Source: Vesta saturnalis
Taxonomy: Eukaryota; Arthropoda; Insecta; Coleoptera; Lampyridae
NCBI GenBank assembly: GCA_036346205.1
Contig: JARFJB010002009.1
Location: forward strand, 6,034,001 to 6,098,000
Reading direction: 5' to 3'
Length of the DNA: 64,000 nucleotides
Shown here piece by piece: positions 57,181 to 64,000 of the stretch. The translations under genes and the position numbers were made by a program. Numbering within the stretch: the first letter of the stretch is position 1; every line of letters begins with the position of its first letter. A model generated the notes under the pieces. The model was given only the letters and a program-made list of their open reading frames with translations. It made no database searches and was not told where the DNA came from.

Positions 57181-58040
57181 TTGGCACGCCGCGCGGGGTG
57201 TGTGTGTATGTAAACACGATAGCGGTCAGACCGTTTAAGCTGGAGTTACAAAATTTAGCATACGGCTATTATGGCAAAATCGTAGATCTGTATCAACTTT
57301 TGGGACGTATAGGAGTACCGGAAGTACCTGTTAACTACACAATTTTCAAATTTTTTCATGTAACGTAGTCGTAAAAATGATGCTATCAATTTGAAACTTT
57401 TTACACGCATGAAAGGTACTGAAAAACTATCAGATATCATTAGGGCACCGTAAATGGTATGTAGATAAAAAAAAACTACTCTTATTATACATTGACCGTC
57501 AAAAAAATCCGCCCACCAAAAATTGATGATTTCTTGAAGCACTCATTGGATTTTGATTATTTTTTGTGAACTGCAGGTGAATTCTTCTGTCGCAATACTG
57601 TGGTTGAAATTTTGATGTAGAGTTAAATTTGAAAATATACGGGGTGCATAAATGTGAAAATACTTTTTACCCGAAATTTGAAAGGTAGGATACAGCAACT
57701 ACAATAGGGAGTGTGAAATTTTGTTTATTGAATAAATATGAGCCGTGAAAGTTATATGTACTATATATACTATCATAGTTACCGTTATGAGGCCGTGAAT
57801 TAGGAATTGCGACGGCACAACAGTGATCCCAGCACTTTATTTGGTTATAGACATACGGTATAATACAACGTGGTTTAACATAATATATGGGTATAAAATT
57901 GACGTATGAAGAAAAGTACCATATTAAAAGAGGTCTTTCTATATAATTCTATAGGTGCCCTTCCCTTTGAATATGCATTAACCCATTGTTTTAGAAAAGA
58001 AAAACACTAAAAAACTTTCGCCGCTATCATGTGCAGTATA
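57181..58040. other. no gene recognised
   Basis: Spacer between the source copy and the heptamer array. A short (GT)n near 57199-57212. No coding motif. Confidence 0.4.
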
Positions 58041-58049
58041 CAATTTACA

Positions 58050-58440
58050 TTATATAATGTATAATGTATAATGTACAATGTACAATTACAATGTACAATA
58101 TACAATGTACAATGTACAATGTACAATGTACAATGTACAATGTACAATGTACAATGTACAATGTACAATGTACAATGAACAATGTACAACGTACAACGTA
58201 CAACGTACAACGTACAAGGTACAAGGTACAAGGTACAATGTACAATGTACAATGTACAATGTACAATGTACAATGTATAATGTACAATGTACAACGTACA
58301 ACGTACAACGTACAATGTGAAATGTACAATGTACAATGTACAATGTTCAATCTACGACGTACGATCTAAGATCTACGATCTACCATCTACGATCTACGAT
58401 CTACGGTCTACGATGTATGGTCTACGGTCTACGATCTACG
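58050..58440. repeat. AATGTAC heptamer array with variant blocks
   Basis: More than 50 consecutive 7-bp units. The main unit AATGTAC changes in blocks to AACGTAC, then AAGGTAC, back to AATGTAC, again AACGTAC, and finally GATCTAC / GGTCTAC. Since 7 is not a multiple of 3, it is open in many frames on both strands (MYNVQCT and VHCTLYI peptides); these are not genes. Confidence 0.97.
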
Positions 58441-58889
58441 TAATTTAATTTTAAAGCAGGACCCCCCAAATTTTTTGGATAATCCCCACCCGTACACAAA
58501 TTTGGGGGGAACCGGTGGTTTTTTTGGTTGTTTTAATTTCTATGGGAAAATGAAATTTAAATAAATTTAATGGGGGTGAATTCAAGAAAATAGGCCTCTA
58601 ACAGTTTCGCCTTTACCCCAGGAATTATTTATTTTAAAATCGGTTTTTCTTTGGGTTGATCGGGCTCCAATATAATTTATTTTAACATTTTTTGTTAATG
58701 TTAATCAAACCAAAATTCAAATAATTTCAAAAAAAAAATTGGATCATTTGCAACCGTTAAAACGACCAGACAAAAAGTTATTTAGTTACTTCTTTAACCT
58801 TTTCGCGAATGATTTAAACAATTTAAAACACTTTGTTGAAGTGTTGTTTGCATAGCTTCCAACCTTTAAATACAAAACTGTAATGTAAA

Positions 58890-60220
58890 TGTGAGAAACA
58901 GCCTCCAACCTTATTCATTTAATACAAAATAAAAACGATGAAGTTAAGACCCCTTTAAAAACTTTTGTAATACACTTTAAAACACTTTGGTTAATGTTAC
59001 AAAATTTTTTTGGCAAGTTTATTCATTTTGGGCCCTTGTTTTTTTTCTTTTAAAGTATTCCTATCTCCCGGGAATTATTTAAAGTTTAAATCCAAAAAAA
59101 ATTGTTTATTTGTTGAAACAGTTAAAACCAATTAAATTCAAAAATTTAAGTTTTGAAGGATGAAACTAAAAAGTGGAAGGGGAACTTATTTTAAGAAATA
59201 AAAATTGGTTCAAGTTTTTACCAGTTAACCAAATTTGTTGAAAAATTTAAAACTTATTTAAATTTAGAGTTATTAAATAGTCGCAACTTTCCAATTAAAA
59301 CAATTTTCAATTAAAGGTGAAATAGGTTTCAAACCCTTCCAATAAATAAAAATTAAAACATTTCATCTATTTGTTTATTAAAATTATTTACCTGAAAATG
59401 TCCTTTTACCATTTTGAACCAGTTAATTTCCTTATTAAAGGGACAAAGTTACGTTATAAAATAAATTAATTTCAAAATTTTAAAAACGGATTTATTATAC
59501 AATTTATTAATTCTAATTTTCCAATAAGTATAAAAGAAATTAACAATAAATAAAAATTTTCTTAAATCTAAGTTAAACAAATAATTTAATATTATATTGA
59601 ACGTTTTTTGTTATTTATTTGTATTGGAAACATTTCACCATTTTATATTTTAACCAGGAATTAATTGTTAAATATGGACATTTGTAATAAGTACAGTTTA
59701 GGTAATTGTTTATAAATTTGTGGGTTTTATACATTTTAACATCAGTTTCTTTTACTCCTAAAATTATATACTTTAGGCTATTTTGCTTCAACGTTGTTTG
59801 TCAAACCCTAAAACCCTTCTTTGTATTAAAATTTTTTTATGTTTATTCATTAGAAAACAATTATTCAACATTTTGCTATTACCAAACAAAAATATTGAAA
59901 ATATTTCATTTTTTTTATTAAATTTTCATAAGTTTTAAATTACTTTAAAATAAATAAATATTCATTATAAAGTGTTGGCAAAATATAATTAATTGCATTT
60001 CTAACTTTATATCAACTGGTGTAAATCCAACAGTTTAATTATAATATTATATTTTACTTTTATTAATATTATTTTTCATTTGAACCAATAAATTTTATTT
60101 CCAAGTTTCTGTTATTTTTGCATTCCCGTATCTAAGGTTTATATAAAAAAGTATTGCATAAAAAATTGACCTCGAGATTTTGACGGATCTTCACGTTTCG
60201 ACCCTTGAACCATTTTGGCC
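58890..60220. repeat. indel-degraded copy of 55500-57180
   Basis: Same order as the source copy but ~340 bp shorter, because of dozens of 1-8 nt losses with relatively few substitutions, and with inflated homopolymers (runs of A, T, C and G in 58450-58760). Confidence 0.85.
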
Positions 60221-60829
60221 ATAGGTTTGTTTCCTGGAAATTGATGTGCGTTTCTGAGAAACTTTAACATTATTTCCAAGAATAATGCTTACATAACTAT
60301 GAAAAGACGGATGAGTCATGCGTTTCTTTAACTAATGTTGTTTCCAGGATTACTTTTTAGACTAATTAATCGAGGGTTTGTTTCTTGGCCAAGGCCTGGA
60401 AGAGATCAATGAATGATGGGCACGTTTTTTGACTAGGACAGCAACCTTGACAGGGAACGGGATAAAAGAATATACATATCTGTGTTTGTAGGCTATTTAC
60501 TTCTATGTCATTCGAATTATAGACCGATAGGATTTTTCTAGCCTTATTTCTCCTTTATTGGAGACGCAGTTATCGTAGATAATCCTCATTTCAGGATTAT
60601 TTTTCGTACTCATTTTGCTAGTGGGTAAACAGTTGCGAATTGCATATTTCTTCTTTTTAACCGACTCCTTTTACCCATTACTTATTTTTATCCTATGAGT
60701 TAAATCGCAAAGGTTTTAGACATGGTAATACATTTCTGAGATTCTTTCGATAATTGTGATTCTAATAATTGCTTCTATTTTTAGATCCTGGGTTGTTTTT
60801 TACCTATAACCGTGAAAAGACTGACGAAT
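60221..60829. other. no gene recognised
   Basis: AT-rich sequence with no motif. Confidence 0.4.
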
Positions 60830-61430
60830 CATGCAAGTCACACTTATTCGAGATAAGAACCTCCTCTGCTTTAGTTGAGCAACACACCCTCACCTTAGCC
60901 AAGACCAGCCATTTGGTAGAGTTTCACTTATCTGTAATAAGAACTCCCTTTAGCTGAGAAGCGCACCCTCACGTTAGCCAAGATATGAACCAGCACTTTA
61001 GTAGGGTTGCACTGAGATAAGAACCCCGTTAACTGAGGGACACCTCTCCTCTTAGTCAAAATCAACTGTTTCGCGAAGTTGCACTTATCCGTGATAAGAA
61101 ACCCCTTTAGCTGAGAAACACACCTTAAGCAAATGTATGAAGCAATCCTTTTTAGTATAGTTGCATTTATCCGAGATAAGAACTCCATCTACGTCAGCCG
61201 ATAAACACGTCCTCACCTATGTATGACAACCATCTTAACGGAGTCGTACCTACCTCCTGCCTTAGCGAGGAAACACACTCTCTATGTAAGTCGAACCTAA
61301 ACGTATTTAGCGAAGATACAATTTTCCTAGATACGAACCCCCTTTAGCTGAGAAACTCACATGATATGAATCAATCCTTTTTAGTAGAGTTGCACTTATT
61401 CGAGGTAAGAACGGGCGAGTGAAGTTAGCA
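60830..61430. repeat. ~110-bp minisatellite, five to six diverged units
   Basis: Units share GAGATAAGAACCCCCTTTAG, CTGAGAAACACACC, TTAGCCAAGA and AGTAGAGTTGCACTTAT. The open frames at 60769-60957 and 60928-61188 are by-products. Confidence 0.8.
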
Positions 61431-61562
61431 TCTCAACAAAGAGTTCCAATAGTTTTGATTAGAGTTCTAGCTTCCTTTCAAAGACTTTAGAAGTACTTTA
61501 TAGAAATAAAAAGAGTTCCGCTTATTAACGGTTCCAAATTTTAATTTGAAAAATGGGGCAGT

Positions 61563-62541
61563 AACTTCACATCGAAAATCGAGATCCAGTAGTTCTCATT
61601 AGCTAAATTACTATATTTTGCTAGGTTCTAGAGTTCCTGATATGAAAAATATTTTTTTGAAAATTAAAAAAAAATAAAAAATTTTTTTTGACATGCAATA
61701 GTTTCAATCAACTTTTGATGTTTTTATTCATTCCTAAGAGTTCTCGCTAATTAAAAAAAATTATAATCAACAATGAAAAGTTACAGCCCTTTTACTTAAA
61801 AAAAGAAAATGTTAACAAAACATTTTAAAGAGTTCTAATAGTTCTCGCAGCAGATTTGGAAGTATTCGAAAAGTTCTAAAAGAAATTATTATGATTTAAA
61901 CGATCCGATTAATATTTATAGAATTATTCGACTTTAAAAATCGCTTAGCTTAAATTCTCCAAATGTCGACGAAAAATATTTTGAAGATTTCCAATAGGTC
62001 TCGTATAATTCTCGACATGCACAATGTCTTTTCAGAGTTCCGATGATAAAATTAATTAGATAATTTTTTTAACAATTAGTAAAAAATAGCCCATTTTTCG
62101 GATAAATTAATTTTTTTTTTAATTATGTAATTAATTTTTGCTTCGAAACTCACATGCAAACATTGTGCTTGTCGAGAACTATTTGGGAACTATTGAAACT
62201 CTTCAAAATGTTTATCGCAGATAGAAAATTTAAGCTATGCGATTTTTTAAAGTCGAATAATTCATTAATTAAATTTCTTTTAGAACTTTCGAATCAAATC
62301 TCAACTAAGAACTCTTAAAATATTTTAAGTGGAAGCTCTGTAACTTTTTCATTTTGATTATAATTTTTTTAATTAGGGAGAACTCTTAGGAATGAATGAA
62401 CATCAAAATTGAATTTTCAAAAATTTTTAATATTCTTTAATTTTCAAAAAAAAATTTTCGTATCAGGAACTCTAGACCTTTCCAAAATATAGTAATTTAG
62501 CTAGTCAGAAATATTGGATCTCGATTTTCGGTGTGAAGTTA
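61563..62541. mobile_element. ~980-bp fold-back element, copy 1
   Basis: Left arm 61563-62040 and right arm 62140-62541 are reverse complements (TAACTTCAC.TCGAAAATCGAGATCCA, AGCTAAATTACTATATTTT, TCTAGAGTTCCTGATA, AAGAGTTCTCGCTAATTAAA-type sequence). The centre is around TAGCCCATTTTTCGGATAAA. It is rich in GAGTTC/GAACTC motifs, with no coding capacity. Confidence 0.85.
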
Positions 62542-63334
62542 TCAGAGGTGTATATACTATTTTTTGCGAAAGCGGAAACACAAAAACACGGAAAATTAAT
62601 AAATTTACTAAGTTTCGTCAATTCTGTATGTAATAATTAGTGGCCTTTGGAATTCGTATCTTAATAACCATATCTATTGTCAGAAAACTGAAGATTGTCA
62701 ATAATTTCAATAACTGTGGGCCTGTTTACATTTACTGTAAACGCAAATAACTAAGTTAGTTCTTTAGTTCTTGTGTTTTTATTTGCACTCTGTATTTAAA
62801 ACTGTCAAAACATATTAAATAAACTTTTTAGGGAAATAATGTGACATATTTGCTCCCTAGGGAGAAAATGTTCCATTTCTGTCGTGATTTTGACAACAGA
62901 GAAACTAACTTCTACTTTCGCAAAAAATATTTCATTTCTTTTAATTTTTTAAGTGATGTCCAATAACTTATGTCTGACATGAAGTTTTAAACGTCTGTTT
63001 GACATAGATTTTGTTTTTTTTTTACAATGTTGCCTACTTTCGTAATGAACCTATTGTAAAAGAGGTTGCAAATTATCCTAATAAAAATGCTCTTAAAATT
63101 ATTTTATTTCTTTTAATTTCCATTTTGTATTGGCATAAAATATATATTTAATTATTGAAAAATTATTTACACTGAAACTGCTCAAAACTTCTATGAGAAA
63201 AAAATATTTTTTAATGATGTCTTTAACTTGGTTGCTAAATCCAAAATTTTTGTGTAACACATTAATTAAAAATTATTACTTTTGAACTTATTCGTTCATA
63301 ACAAAACTTATAATAATTTAACACATTAATTATT
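62542..63334. other. spacer between fold-back copies, no gene
   Basis: AT-rich. Contains 63278-63312, inverted relative to a LINE-associated segment at 44763-44800. Confidence 0.4.
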
Positions 63335-64000
63335 GATCGGGTTGCTTCCAGTCATTAGCATCACTTTTATAACTTTTTGAGTACTATCCAAATGTACTGC
63401 GGGAACTATTGGAACCCTTCAAAATATTGTTTATCGATATTTTGAACATTTACGAGGGTGGTCGATTGTAAAGAGTTCTGATTATTCTAAAACAATTCTC
63501 CTATAGTTCTGAGCATATACAATGCCTTTACAAAGAGTTCCGATGAAAAAATTAATTAGATAACGTTTTAAGCAATTAGTAAAAAATAGCCCACTTTTCG
63601 GATAAATTCATTTTTAAAAAAATTGTATAATTAATTTTAGCACCGTAACTCTTTGGAAAGGCATTGTGCATGGCGAGAACTTCACAAGAACTATTTGGGA
63701 ATTATTGCAACTCAACTTCAAAATATTTATCGCGGATACTTGCAAAATTTAAGCTATGCGATTTTCTAAAGACGAATAATTCTGTAACTACTAATGGGAT
63801 CGCTTTCGATCATTAAAATTTCTTTCAGAACTTTTCGAATACTATCCAAATGCTGCGAGAACTATTAGAACTCTTTAAAACATTTTCTTTTTTTTAAGTA
63901 AAGGGGCTGTAACTTTTTCATTGTTTTTGTCATATCAGGAACTCTAGAATTTTGCAAAATATAAATATAATAGCTTCTCAGAACTACTGGATCTCGATTT
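63335..64000. mobile_element. fold-back element, copy 2 (partial, rearranged)
   Basis: 63500-64000 is a direct copy of the inner left arm, centre and right arm of 61563-62541 (AAATTAATTAGATAA, AGTAAAAAATAGCCCA, AATTTAAGCTATGCGATTTT, CAGGAACTCTAGA, CTGGATCTCGATTT). The outer left arm is missing. 63335-63480 is a separate displaced right-arm piece. The copy reaches the window end. Confidence 0.8.

Noticed and set aside
58007..58369. Five overlapping 80-109 residue open frames on both strands
   Set aside because: All are products of the 7-bp AATGTAC array, which is open in many frames; repetitive YNVQCTM / VHCTLYI peptides are not proteins.

Overview
This is an AT-rich, transposon-dense piece of an animal nuclear genome, almost certainly from an insect. 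It has short phase-conserved exons with GT..AG splice sites, long introns, and many decayed Tc1/mariner, hAT, piggyBac and APE-type LINE copies. No bacterial features are present.

The one conserved host gene I recognise is Trio, the CRAL-TRIO/spectrin-repeat RhoGEF orthologous to human TRIO/KALRN and worm unc-73, on the + strand. Seven exons are readable: 29468-29663, 29785-30318, 30370-30816, 42859-42966, 43126-43209, 43420-43617 and 43670-43792. They encode the end of the CRAL-TRIO domain and the first spectrin repeats. The start and the GEF/SH3/Ig part lie outside the window or were not found. Exons 42859-42966 and 43126-43209 begin at the same protein position, are both in phase 0 and encode similar peptides, so they look like a tandemly duplicated, mutually exclusive exon pair. 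The 12 kb between the third and fourth exons is packed with mobile elements.

Left part (1-29.4 kb): piggyBac remnant (1-355), a dispersed repeat (508-1300), a recombinase-like exon (2463-2624), a hAT remnant (3028-4168), a palindromic element with a Tc1 nested in it (5063-8695), a LINE ORF1-like fragment (9888-10093), a 765-bp TA-flanked mariner-type element (10284-11048), and a 2.3-kb element whose ~275-bp inverted arms enclose a tRNA-like satellite array (11082-13338). After these come an orphan terminal-exon candidate with an ITIM-like motif (13721-13872), several LINEs (14.6-20.5 kb), a 1.8-kb tandem duplication (22442-26101), and a spliced but decayed IS630/Tc1-type transposase with TIRs (25829-27754).

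Inside the large Trio intron: an hAT MITE with perfect 8-bp target duplication (32234-32766), a >2.1-kb inverted repeat (33384-35530) with a tRNA-SINE in one arm, two LINEs in opposite orientation (35.7-40.4 kb) and a mariner remnant (41.2-41.65 kb).

Right part (43.8-64 kb): LINE fragments, tandem duplications, minisatellites, a striking AATGTAC heptamer array (58.05-58.44 kb), an indel-riddled second copy of 55.5-57.2 kb at 58.9-60.2 kb (possible assembly problem), and two copies of a ~1-kb fold-back element (61.6-64.0 kb). Homology calls come from reading translations and from family knowledge; no database search was run.
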